A stretch of DNA of 64,000 nt from Litoditis marina. Taxonomy: Eukaryota; Nematoda; Chromadorea; Rhabditida; Rhabditidae. The notes under the pieces are model-generated. The model did not search any database. It was given only the letters and a program-made list of their open reading frames with translations, and had not been told where the DNA came from. Both the position numbers and the translations under genes were made by a program. Shown piece after piece: positions 21,501 through 32,673 of this stretch (position 1 is the stretch's first letter; the number at the start of each line of letters is the position of its first letter). The DNA lies in assembly GCA_964036275.1 (NCBI GenBank), contig OZ038433.1:20568485-20632484 (forward strand). Reading direction: 5' to 3'.

Positions 21501-24500
21501 CGCTAGAAGACGGTCAGTTAGTCTTTTCGTCCTGTTTTCATTTTCTCAGAGGGGTTCAACTGATGATGACCCAACCCTCTGAGAAAACCCAAAACCATCT
21601 TGAATCAGGGTCGAAACGGTTTTGAGTATGTCTCTCACTGAGCACATTAACTTAATCATACCACCATCCAAAAGTCCTAGTGACACAATTATATTTTGTT
21701 CAAATAAAATAACCTAATATAAATCCAAAAGCGTGTTTCCTTCGAGTTGGTTTGGCGAAATCGCCCCACTGCCTTCCATCATTTAACATGGTAAGGTGGA
21801 AACATGTATACCAGCTTTCGAGCTTGAAATGTGCAATGAAGTAAGAGCAATGTTCATTTCTCTCGATTCTCCGCTAGAAGACGGTCAGTTAGTCTTTTCG
21901 TCCTGTTTTCATTTTCTCAGAGGGGTTCAACTGATGATGACCCAACCCTCTGAGAAAACCCAAAACCATCTTGAATCAGGGTCGAAACGGTTTTGAGTAT
22001 GTCTCTCACTGAGCACATTAACTTAATCAGACCACCATCCAAAAGTCCTAGTGACACAATTATATTTTGTTCAAATAAAATAACCTAATATAAATCCAAA
22101 AGCGTGTTTCCTTCGAGTTGGTTTGGCGAAATCGCCCCACTGCCTTCCATCATTTAACATGGTAAGGTGGAAACATGTATACCAGCTTTCGAGCTTGAAA
22201 TGTGCAATGAAGTAAGAGCAATGTTCATTTCTCTCGATTCTCCGCTAGAAGACGGTCAGTTAGTCTTTTCGTCCTTTATTCATTTTCTCAGAGGGGTTCA
22301 ACTGATGATGACCCAACCCTCTGAGAAAACCCAAAACCATCTTGAATCAGGGTCGAAACGGTTTTGAGTATGTCTCTCACTGAGCACATTAACTTAATCA
22401 TACCATCATCCAAAAGTCCTAGTGACACAATTATATTTTGTTCAAATAAAATAACCTAATATAAATCCAAAAGCGTGTTTCCTTCGAGTTGGTTTGGCGA
22501 AATCGCCCCACTGCCTTCCATCATTTAACATGGTAAGGTGGAAACATGTATACCAGCTTTCGAGCTTGAAATGTGCAATGAAGTAAGAGCAATGTTCATT
22601 TCTCTCGATTCTCCGCTAGAAGACGGTCAGTTAGTCTTTTCGTCCTGTTTTCATTTTCTCAGAGGGGTTCAACTGATGATGACCCAACCCTCTGAGAAAA
22701 CCCAAAACCATCTTGAATCAGGGTCGAAACGGTTTTGAGTATGTCTCTCACTGAGCACATTAACTTAATCATACCATCATCCAAAAGTCCTAGTGACACA
22801 ATTATATTTTGTTCAAATAAAATAACCTAATATAAATCCAAAAGCGTGTTTCCTTCGAGTTGGTTTGGCGAAATCGCCCCACTGCCTTCCATCATTTAAC
22901 ATGGTAAGGTGGAAACATGTATACCAGCTTTCGAGCTTGAAATGTGCAATGAAGTAAGAGCAATGTTCATTTCTCTCGATTCTCCGCTAGAAGACGGTCA
23001 GTTAGTCTTCTCGTCCTGTTTTCATTTTCTCGGAGGGGTTCAACTGATGATGACCCAACCCTCTGAGAAAACCCAAAACCGTCTTGAATCAGGGTCGAAA
23101 CGGTTTTGAGTACATCTCTCACTGAGCACATTAACTTAATCATACCACCATGCAAAAGTCCTAGTGACACAATTATATTTTGATCAAATAAAATAACCTA
23201 ATATAAATCCAAAAGCGTGTTTCCCTCGAGTTGGTTTCGCGAAATCGCCCCACTGCCTTCCACCATTTAACATGGTAAGGTGGAAACACGTAAACCAGCT
23301 TTCGAGCTTGAAATGTGCAATAAAGTGAGAGCAATGTTCATTTCTCTCGATTCTCCGCTAGAAGACGGTCAGTTAGTCTTTTCGTCCTGTTTTCATTTTC
23401 TCGGAGGGGTTCAACTGATGATGACCCAACCCTCTGAGAAAACCCAAAACCGTCTTGAATCAGGGTCGAAACGGTTTTGAGTACATCTCTCACTGAGCAC
23501 ATTAACTTAATCATACCACCATGCAAAAGTCCTAGTGACATAATTATATTTTGATCAAATAAAATAACCTAATATAAATCCAAAAGCGTGTTTCCCTCGA
23601 GTTGGTTTGGCGAAATCGCCCCACTACCTTCCACCATTTAACATGGTAAGGTGGAAACACGTAAACCAGCTTTCGAGCTTGAAATGTGCAATAAAGTGAG
23701 AGCAATGTTCATTTCTCTCGATTCTCCGCTAGAAGACGGTCAGTTAGTCTTTTCGTCCTGTTTTCATTTTCTCGGAGGGGTTCAACTGATGATGACCCAA
23801 CCCTCTGAGAAAACCCAAAACCGTCTTGAATCAGGGTCGAAACGGTTTTGAGTACATCTCTCACTGAGCACATTAACTTAATCATACCACCATGCAAAAG
23901 TCCTAGTGACATAATTATATTTTGATCAAATAAAATAACCTAATATAAATCCAAAAGCGTGTTTCCCTCGAGTTGGTTTGGCGAAATCGCCCCACTGCCT
24001 TCCACCATTTAACATGGTAAGGTGGAAACACGTAAACCAGCTTTCGAGCTTGAAATGTGCAATGAAGTGAGAGCAATGTTCATTTCTCTCAATTCTCCGC
24101 TAGAAAACGGTCAGTTAGTCTTTTCGTCCTGTTTTCATTTTCTCAGAGGGGTTTAACTGATGATGACCCAACCCTCTGAGAAAACCTAAAACCGTATTGA
24201 ATCAGGGTCGAAACGGTTTTGAGTACATCTCTCACTGAGCACATTAACTTAATCATACCACCATCCAAAAGTCCTAGTGACACAATTATATTTTGTTCAA
24301 ATAAAATAACCTAATATAAATCCAAAAGCGTGTTTCCCTCAAGTTGGTTTGGCGAAATCGCCCCACTGCCTTCCACCATTTAACATGGTAAGGTGGAAAC
24401 ACGTATACCAGCTTTCGAGCTTGAAATGTGCAATGAAGTGAGAGCAATGTTCATTTCTCTCAATTCTCCGCTAGAAAACGGTCAGTTAGTCTTTTCGTCC

Positions 24501-25430
24501 TGTTTTCATTTTCTCAGAGGGGTTCAACTGATAATGACCCAACCCTCTGAGAAAACCCAAAACCGTATTGAATCAGGGTCGAAACGGTTTTGAGTACATC
24601 TCTCACTGAGCACATTAACTCAATCATACCACCATCCAAAAGTCCTAGTGACACAATTATATTTTGTTCAAATAAAATAACCTAATATAAATCCAAAAGC
24701 GTGTTTCCCTCGAGTTGGTTGGGCGAAATCGCCCCACTGCCTTCCACCATTTAACATGGTAAGCTGGAAACACGTATACCAGCTTTCGAGCTTGAATTGT
24801 GCAATGAAGTAAGAGCAATGTTCATTTCTCTCAATTCTCCGCTAGAAGACGGCCAGTTAGTCTTTTCGTCCTGTTTTCATTTTATCAGAGGGGTTCAACT
24901 GGTGATGACCCAACCCTCTGAGAAAACCCAAAACCGTCTTGAATCAGGGTCGAAACGGTTTTGAGTACATCTCTCACTGAGCACATTAACTCAATCATAC
25001 CACCATCCAAAAGTCCTAGTGACACAATTATATTTTGTTCAAATAAAATAACCTAATATAAATCCAAAAGCGTGTTTACCTCGAGTTGGTTTGGCGAAAT
25101 CGCCCCACTGCCTTCCACCATTTAACATGGTAAGCTGGAAACACGTATACCAGCTTTCGAGCTTGAATTGTGCAATGAAGTAAGAGCAATGTTCATTTCT
25201 CTCAATTCTCCGCTAGAAGACGGCCAGTTAGTCTTTTCGTCCTGTTTTCATTTCCTCAGAGGGGTTCAACTGATGATGACCCAACCCTCTGAGAAAACCC
25301 AAAACCCCTTGAATCTTGAATCAGGGTCGTAACGGTTTTGAGTACATCTCTCACTGAGCACTCAATCATACCACCATCCAAAAGTCCTAGTGACACAATT
25401 ATATCTTGTTCAAATAAAATAACCTAATAT
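18590..25430. repeat. satellite array, 371-bp unit, about 18 copies
   Basis: Units recur exactly every 371 bp; the same GGTAAGGTGGAAAC block starts near 19566, 19937, 20308, 20679 and onward. The first and last units are partial. Each unit holds one 66-codon open frame, but 371 is not a multiple of three and every copy has the same stop, so the array does not encode a repeat protein. Each unit has an inverted pair TTTTCTCAGAGGG / CCCTCTGAGAAAA 21 nt apart and a smaller AAAACCGT / ACGGTTTT pair. Diagnostic variants recur every 2226 bp (six units). Confidence 0.97.
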
Positions 25431-25550
25431 TCTATAAGTGTTTCACGGTCGTAAACAACCTACGCATAAAACCAGAAGTCACGTGATAAAACCCTTTTGG
25501 CAGTGCTACGTTGTTTAGTTTATTGTTGGAGAAAACTGGATAAGGGTCTA

Positions 25551-26260
25551 TGATATTATCCACAACGGTGGTGAATTTCCGAAACGTTAGAACATTGGAT
25601 GTCTATCAGGTTTCCGAAGAACTGAACTTGTTTGTGTTCCTCCTCTTTACGGAAATGTAATGTTTCGAGTTTCTTGCTTGGATTAATCCTATCAGTTTCA
25701 GTTCATATAGTTTGAGTTTCCGAACGACTTCAATAACTAGGTGGTCACCCATCACTAGCAAATATCCCGTTTTAAACGCAGTGACCTTCAAGGAGTTCGT
25801 GGATTTGCGATAACTTTGGTTGTACTGTTTCGCTTAGTCATTCGACACCTCCTCGTATTTTACTTCAATAAAGTTTAGGTCGACACACAAAGGATTCACA
25901 AGTACTAGAATGAGTACCACACGTTACTTTTTCAGATTTTTCGTTTTGTTTGGCTATTTAATAACAATGGTTCTCACGCGAGAGAAAGAAATCAACTTGG
26001 AGACGATAACAACATTTCATTATAAACGAGTAAAACGATTAGTTCCTCTCTATATGTTTGTTATTTTTTGCCTTTTGTGTTTTCTCCAATTTTCTCTTCC
26101 GATGAACAATTTTGACGCGAATATCAGCTCTGCTTGGAAATCTCTGTTTTTCATAGCCAATCTTCAGCAGGATAACCCAGAGATGGCCCACGCAAAACTA
26201 GTGAGTCACACTTCAACCTAGAGCTTAGTGTCATCATAGAATGGTAGCAACCCGTTACTA
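25551..26260 (+). pseudogene. OAC-type acyltransferase fragment, copy 1
   Basis: One exon (about 25937-26206) encodes FFVLFGYLITMVLTREKEIN, ...YKRVKRLVPLYMF... and ends ...NPEMAHAKL before a GTGAGT donor. This is the second and third membrane-segment region of the acyltransferase-3 (OAC) family. The upstream exon seen in the sister copies is deleted, and no downstream catalytic exons follow. The whole 710-bp block is duplicated at 28664-29429. It is not a complete gene; I treat it as a pseudogene fragment. Confidence 0.7.
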
Positions 26261-26789
26261 CTCTGAACCTTGAGAGACGTCGTAGCACTCGATGGTAAGC
26301 TACTCCCTGTCTACGCGTCCGAGACGATTTCAGTGCTACGACACCCCTACGTCGTAGCTTTCAGATCCAGCCGGGTTAGCACCCCCCCCCCCCCCACATC
26401 CCAAAGCAGCATTCCGAATTCAAATTTCTTAACGTTACTAAACCACTCAAAATGAACCAAAATCATTTCTAATTATTAAATTTTCTATTCATCATGTTTA
26501 CATGTATGGATACTTCTATTCACAAATCAAAACAAACAGAACGAAACATTTTCAATATATTGTTTTATTGGGTTCTACAGTGTCGGTGTATAGTAACATA
26601 ACTCAAAAATATTAATTACAAAAGTTAAGATTATCTCTCAACTTTCATTTCAATGCTTATGCTTTTTGCTTTTTGAACAAAAAACTTTTCTCAAAAGAAT
26701 ACGCAATGAGAATGTTTCCACTTTAAAACCTTATCGAAGTTGAAGAACTTCTTTCGTGTGTCAGTGAAGCTTTTAACCAAGCTCGAATG
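26261..26789. other. non-coding; 14-bp poly-C tract
   Basis: AT-rich spacer with an uninterrupted run of 14 C at 26382-26395. No exon seen. Confidence 0.6.
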
Positions 26790-27960
26790 GATTAAAATGG
26801 CTGAGTTGCGCAGAGAGGCGCCTCTAGCACGTCCCCACCTCTCTCGCCCTCTCTCTCTCGCTCCCCATCTCTAGTCTCGCCCTGTGCGGTGACCAATTGA
26901 TTGACCTCTCAATATGTCAACTTCCCCTCGTCTGCGTTCTAAAACGCTTTCATCACGAAACTATTCCCACCATTTCAACACCATTCTCAGTGAAATCAAA
27001 ACTTTATCTCAAAAGTTTGATTCGCTGTCCGCCAATATTCCCACTATTATCCGTGAAGAGCTGCAATTACGTTCCGACAAGAAGTGTATCACTTTATATG
27101 GACTACCGGAGGACTCCAATGCAGCTGATAAGGTGAACCAAGTTCTTTCTCTTGCATCTCTCTCCATTTCTGACTACACCATTTTGCCCCGTTCGGGAAA
27201 GCCTTGCCTCGATGGCTCATCTCGTCCTTTGAAAGTCAAAATTCACACTGCTATTCCTCGTTTGGTCGATTGCTATGAAAGCCGATCCATTGATGTCCAC
27301 TTTTCATGTTCGAAAATTCGAAAGCCCGGAACAACGGAGGGCCGGATTCCTTGCTCGCCAGGAACGCCGTCGACGAGATGCCATGCCCACCGTCCTTCCC
27401 GTTGAAGCCGAACCCGAACCACCTGCCGCTACCAGTATGGAAACTGAGGAAAACCCAGAAGCTGAGTCAACTTTACCCGTTGAGGTACCAAGATCCGATG
27501 TTGATAATGAAAGTAATGTAGATCAACAGACTGTTTGGACCTGGCAGCATGATTTGGCTGTGCAGAAAATTTTGAAACATCAAGATGGTGATCGTGTTTA
27601 TGATATGTATAATGTATTCCGCACTTATCATCCTATTGATCAGAAATTAATTTCTGACCATTATTTCCAAAGATTCCGTTTCCGTCTCCATTATGAGCCC
27701 TCTTCGCCATAATCAATATGTTGTTATTGTTCCCATGGCTATCCGTACCATTGACCTCTCATGAACTCTGTAGTTTGCTCACAGCACCTGCCTCATATTC
27801 TTTCTAGCAGACTGCCATACTTTCTTTACTACAAATTGATATTTCCTCTCTTCTCCTTTCCTTTTTTCATTGATATTTTTCTTCAGCCAATGTTGTTTCC
27901 AATATTCTTTACCTGTCCCGTTGCACACTATGTGTATGATAAATAAATAAATAAATAAAC
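26790..27960 (+). mobile_element. ORF1-only LINE (HAL1-like) with (AAAT)n tail
   Basis: A pyrimidine-rich leader leads to an ATG at 26914. The frame encodes a coiled-coil-like N-terminus and then CITLYGLPEDS...SRPLKVKIHT, the pattern of an ORF1 RNA-binding (RRM-like) domain. The frame shifts near 27300 and continues as HVRKFESPEQRRAGFLARQ to the stop at 27710-27712. About 230 bp of pyrimidine-rich 3' UTR follows, with a hairpin (CACACTATGTGTATG) and a terminal AAAT array (27940-27959). No endonuclease or reverse transcriptase is present between ORF1 and the tail. Either this is a non-autonomous ORF1-only family or an internal deletion of a CR1-type element. Confidence 0.65.
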
Positions 27961-28663
27961 GTACGTATCTGATTCTGGCCGCACCGCTGATTACTTCACG
28001 AGTGGCGATCCAGCTATCATTGGGAGTACGACGACGTCTGTTACCACAATCGATTTCACCACTTTATGGTCTCTGACCATGCTGAATTTAGAGGTTTTTC
28101 GCGTTAGTGCTACGACGTCTCTGTCCCAGGAAGTTCAGAGAAAAAGGATCTCTCACACCCCACGGAGCGCAAGCGCTCTGCGTGAGTTGTCTTTGGTTTC
28201 GCCACTGCTTTGCTTTTATCGGCGAAAAGCATAACAATGATTTTTTCAACTAAAAATATGATTTTTTCAAACATGATTTTCTTCAACTAGAAAAATAATG
28301 TAAGAGAATCACAAACTTAAGCTTGTCTGAAAATTTGAGCCAAATTGGACGATTTCCGCTCGATTTATGGTTTGTCGTTGTTGAAAAGTTCCGCCGTAAT
28401 TCGTCCCTCATCCCTACTCCCTGACAGAATTATGTCCGCATCGTATTGAGAAAACTATTGAACCGATTATCATTTTCACTTTTCATTCCAACCGCTATCT
28501 CCAATGCGCCGCTCACAAACTACGGAAAACCGTCGTTTCTGAATAATAAACGGAGGTACCTACTTTGACGCGTCGGTGCGCGGCGCGCGCGCGACAATTT
28601 ATCCTGAATCTGTTATTATATGGTAGGTGAGTCCTCAAAAAGTTCTGTGAGTAAAAGGTTTGT
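27961..28663. other. non-coding spacer
   Basis: No exon found. 28142-28191 (AAAAAGGATCTCTCACACC...) recurs at 29428-29477, at the right edge of duplication copy 2. A CG-rich GCGCGGCGCGCGCGCG stretch lies near 28577-28593. Confidence 0.5.
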
Positions 28664-29429
28664 GATATTATCCACAACGGTGGTAAATTTCCAAAACGTT
28701 AGAACATTCGATGTCTATCAGGTTTCCGAAGAACTGAACTTGTTTGTGTTCCTCTTCACGGAAATGTAATGTTTCGAGTTTCTTGCTTGGATTAATCCTA
28801 TCAGTTTCAGTTCATATAGTTTGAGTTTCCGAACGACGTCAATAACTAGGTGGTCACCCATCACTAGCAAATATCCGGTTTCAAACGCAGTGGCCTTCAA
28901 GGAGTTCGTGGATTTGCGATAACTTTGGTTGTACTGTTTCATTTTTTTCCAAATCAGTTTCCAAATGGATATATAGGAGTTGATCAGTAAGTGAATTTCG
29001 CTTAGTCATTCGACACCTCCTCGTATTTTACTTCAATAAAGTTTGGGCCGACACACAAAGGATTCACAAGTACTAGAATGAGTACCACACGTTACTTTTT
29101 TCAGAATTTTCGTTTTGTCTGGCTATTTAATAACAATGGTTCTCACGCGAGGGAAAGGAATCAACTTGGAGACGATAACAACATTTCATTATAAACGAGT
29201 AAAACGAATAGTTCCTCTCCATATGTTTGTTATTTTTTGCATTTTGTGTTTTCTCCAATTTTCTCTTCCGATGAACAATTTTGACGCGAATATCAGCTCT
29301 GCTCGGAAATCTCTGTTTTTCATAGCCAATCTTGAGCGGGATACCCCAGAGATGGCCCACGCAAAACTAGTGAGTCACACTTCAACCTAGAGCTTAGTGT
29401 CATCATAGAATGGTAGCAACCCGTTACTA
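28664..29429 (+). pseudogene. OAC-type acyltransferase fragment, copy 2
   Basis: A sister of the block at 25551-26260 with a few percent divergence. It keeps about 57 extra bases holding the end of exon 1 (CCAAATGGATATATAGGAG, GTTGATCA then a GTAAGT donor). It then has the exon FVLSGYLITMVLTRGKGIN to NPEMAHAKL-like TPEMAHAKL. Exon 1 has an extra base compared with the copy at 30.4 kb, so it is out of frame. No catalytic C-terminal exons follow. A minus-strand frame (GYLLVMGDHLVIDVVRKLK) is open in both copies, but that may reflect recent duplication only. Confidence 0.7.
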
Positions 29430-30408
29430 AAAAGGATCTCTCACACCCCACGGGGCGCAAGCGCTCTGCGTGAGTTCTCGGAGAATTAAACGACCCGGCC
29501 GCGACCAAATGCTGAGCAACGTGTGCCGATCAGCTGATCGACTTATGCGCGGCGCCGGCTGGCGCATTATGATAGTGGTAGTTAACTAACTTTTTCGTAA
29601 CAATTCAATAAATTATCACTATTTACTTGTTAGATTGCTAGCAAATTACGACTAAACTATCACTAAGCTATCGATGATAATTTTTACTACTAGTTTACTG
29701 AATCATCGGTAGTAGCCAATTTTCTATGTAAACGGTGAAAATTCCGTCACGGACATTTATACATATTTACACGTGTATTGTTTTACTTTCCGTCGTTTCG
29801 AGGCGGTCATACATGCCACATCATCATCAAAACGTCTTCTTGCGTAGTTCTGGTACAGTTGATTCCTCATGGTGAACATTCATCGTAGTAAAAATCCTGA
29901 TTTTCATGCTTCACAAATTTTTAGTGAATAGAAAATGCGTCTTTCTTTCTTTCTTAATTTTTTTCATGTTGCTTCATCTCAACCTCTTATGTTTGATATT
30001 ACCAAATATCTCCATGTCTTTCTTATTTATCACATTAGTTATATTCATTGTAGTAACTTGCTGTTTTCATTCTTCACTGTCAATCATGTTACTTCCTTCA
30101 CTTTCTTTCTATTTGAAAGGCCATACTCTGTTTTCCAACTCAATGTACTTCTACAGTATTTCGAAAAAATATTCAGAAGGTTTTTTTTTATGAAATAATT
30201 TATTATTTTGTTTTCACAATAGTTTATAGAAGCGAATGTGTTGGTTTATAGAGGTAAATGTACAGAAAACCCTATCAAAATTTGGAAAAAAAATGATGCC
30301 AGCATACCAAACTTTTACCTGGAAATTTGTTCATATTACTGTAGAAGTTCATTAATGGGTGGAAGAAACCATCTGCAACACTGTAATATAACACAAATTC
30401 AGTGTGAG
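29430..30408. other. non-coding spacer
   Basis: AT-rich, with pyrimidine-rich stretches at 29.93-30.18 kb. No splice-consistent exon was found. The last part precedes the start codon at 30409 and probably includes its promoter. Confidence 0.5.
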
Positions 30409-31004
30409 ATGTCAAAAGCGAAACGCCAGGACCTGCAGGGAATTCGCGGGTTTGCTATTATCGCGGTTCTTTTATTCCACTTTTTTTCGAACCAGTTCCC
30501 AAATGGTTATATTGGAGTAGATCAGTAAGTTCTCTTGAACTATCAAGCGGTATGATGTGGTGAAAATAATTTTTCGTTGAAAGTTTGGGAAGAATTATCC
30601 AAACTTTTAGGTCTACAAGGCAAGCAACACAATACAACAGTTAGAGAGTGAAAGAAATAGGGACCGATATGGAGAAATACTGAGGAAAGAGAGCGATGCG
30701 GGAGGGAGAGAGAAAAAAGGTAAAGTGATGTTTTTGCAGGTTCTTTGCTCTCTCCGGTTATTTGATGGCAATGATGTTGAACAAATCATCTGCCATAGAT
30801 TTCGAGTCGATGAGATCATTTTACTATCGACGAATAAAGCGAATTATTCCTCTCTACGCACTGGCCATTCTCGTAGTTTTACTAGCCTTATTGGGAGTAT
30901 TTGACGAAGTTAGTTTCGATCAAAACGTGAAATCTGCGTGGTCGGCGTTAACTCTGACGACCAACCTACGAGAAAATGACCCCGAGAAAGAATATATGGC
31001 ACTG
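30409..31004 (+). CDS. OAC-type O-acyltransferase, N-terminal exons
   Basis: Exon 1 (30409-30524) starts MSKAKRQDLQGIRGFAII and ends GYIGVD. Exon 2 (30740-31004) restores Gln and reads FFALSGYLMAMML, then FYYRRIKRIIPLYALAI, and ends with a GTTGGT donor. The junction gives GVDQFFALSGYL, the hallmark of acyltransferase-3 membrane proteins (nematode OAC/NRF-6 class), which move acyl groups across membranes. Three hydrophobic segments are visible in about 127 residues. Family members are usually 600 residues or more, so most of the membrane domain is missing. A possible terminal exon (31625-31669, VFAFREGRSAKRPS stop) could close a short protein. It may be a truncated gene. Confidence 0.65.
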
Positions 31005-31257
31005 GTTGGTTTGGTTTTGAAAAACCTTCAAACATTTTCATTCTTTTAAACATTTATAGAAACAAGAAAACAAAAGGTTAACAGGGCTGATTATGGACGT
31101 GAAAGTAGACAATACAACATGTAAACGGGATCAGCATGTGGACGCTCATGTAGGGCCTTCAATTTTATGATTCTTGACAAATCCAAAATAGTTCAAAACA
31201 GTGAATTTCATCATTTTTCGGTTTGAAATTGATCGATTTTGTATGAAATTAGCTGGT

Positions 31258-31335
31258 TTTCAACTCGCGACCCCCACTTTTCGCTGAAATTAATTGCAAC
31301 CCCCCATCTAATAAGAGGCCTTGGCGGTGTATCAT
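31258..31335. repeat. dispersed repeat, second copy at 50.61 kb
   Basis: CAACTCGCGACCCCCACTTTT...AAGAGGCCTTGGCGG matches 50609-50685 (CAACTCGCTACCCCTATTTT...AAGAGGTCTTGGAGG). At 50.6 kb it abuts a palindromic MITE, so the pair may be parts of a longer repeat. Confidence 0.6.
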
Positions 31336-31891
31336 TGGAAGTTGGCAGCTTAGGTTTACTCACTTACATCCTATTTCTTTTCATTAGTGGATCAGTCTTC
31401 GGTGCCCTCTCAGATAGTTTCTGTAGAACACAAAGCGGTCCCGTCATTGATGTCTTGTCTTTTGTGAGAAAAAATGGTTTGAGAATGGAAAGACGAGTGC
31501 GTATTGACTATGAACATGTGATCATGGTTCTAACTAGTGTTTTCTGTTGATCCCACATACATGCTTCCAGAAGAAAAACACCCAGAAGAAATTGTAATGA
31601 GTTTTTCATATATATTTTTTCAGGTGTTCGCATTTCGGGAAGGACGATCCGCCAAGAGACCAAGTTGATAACATGATAATATATGTTTTGCTTTTCTGAT
31701 TATTTTGTAATAAATATATTTTTATGAATGGACTATAGAATATAATGTGAATTTCAAAGGTACGTTAAACCAAAAAAAAGGAGGTACTAGTTTTTTGTCA
31801 AACGAAGAGAGAAGAACTGAAAGAGATGCTCGGAAAGTTCACAAGCTCTTTCCATTGCGTTCATGTATCAGCGCGATTACGGTTTTCAAAC

Positions 31892-31974
31892 GTTGGTCGA
31901 ATGGCCTAGTGGATAGAATCTTTGCTTTTGAGCTGATCAGTCGCGGGTTCGATGGTTCGATCCCCGCCCGAAGC
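31892..31974 (+). repeat. tRNA-like SINE head
   Basis: GAATGGCCTAGTGGATAG (box A type) and GGTTCGATCCC (31954-31964, perfect box B) at tRNA-like spacing, with CGCGGG/CCCGCC near the T arm. The anticodon arm is too long and the acceptor ends do not pair. This is the best-preserved of the four tRNA-like segments. Confidence 0.5.
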
Positions 31975-32104
31975 ATAAAATTTGCTGTTCAAAATTTACG
32001 CTGTGTACCGCCAGGTATACATTTGACACCCCCTATAGTTCTGGTAGTCTACGTTTCTCTCTTCGTAACCTATAACTTTTGTTATCTTTGCCCCGTTCTT
32101 TTAG

Positions 32105-32660
32105 TAAAAAGGGGAGGTGTTGTGTAGTTGATTATGCTAATCATCTACGTGAGTATTACGTCATGTCTGCGCCTCGCGCAATGTCCTCTACGTCTATAAC
32201 TTTCGTGCGTCTGGCTCTCGTGGTCTGGTTCTCTTGCGCCCGCACACTCCCTCACCCTATCGTGTCTAAGTCTCTGCCTATTGTATACTATTTCTCACGT
32301 GTTCTAGAATAGTCGAGCCACGCCCACTTGTCTATAAAAGGCGTGCGCTCTAGTTCTTAGTCAGTTCGAACCCAGTTCGTGTGAGCTGTGAGTTCTAGTG
32401 AGTCTAAGTACGCAGTACTAGTGAGTCTTAGTTCGTCTCTGTATAGAGCAAGAGTTCGTATAGCAAGTTATTGTGACAACAGTGCAAGTGAATATATTTC
32501 TTATTGTTATCTATAGAATGAATATCTTATTACTAGAGATAGTACGGTATTCCGATCAGTGGCACAAGACTACATCTTATACATAGCGTATCAATAAGGA
32601 ATTCGTGGAATACCTTCACATAGTTTGAAATATAACATACAACTAGAAGCTATTAAGCCC
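32105..32660 (+). promoter_or_regulatory. LTR-like or promoter-like segment with TATA box
   Basis: The segment starts near TGTTGTGTAGTTG, has TCTATAAAAGGCG (TATA box about 32333), a TTAGTCAGTTCG initiator-like site about 28 bp later, then a leader rich in TAGTGAGTC repeats. This resembles the U3-R-U5 layout of a solo LTR. I could not define both ends or a target duplication. It lies just beyond the 3' end of the minus-strand gene at 32674, so it could instead be an unrelated plus-strand promoter. Confidence 0.35.
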
Positions 32661-32673
32661 CAGTTGTGGTAAA

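Noticed and set aside
19199..24593. Repeated 66-codon frames in the satellite as a gene family
   Set aside because: The frame recurs only because the unit recurs; 371 is not divisible by three, each copy has the same stop and there is no splice or promoter context.
18590..25430. CRISPR-like array
   Set aside because: Units are contiguous 371-bp repeats with no unique spacers, in a eukaryotic genome.
31239..31550. Further coding exon of the OAC-like gene
   Set aside because: Part of the frame is a dispersed repeat also present at 50.61 kb, and the rest shows no acyltransferase motif.
31892..31974. Functional tRNA gene
   Set aside because: Box B is perfect, but the acceptor and anticodon stems do not pair and the anticodon arm is too long.
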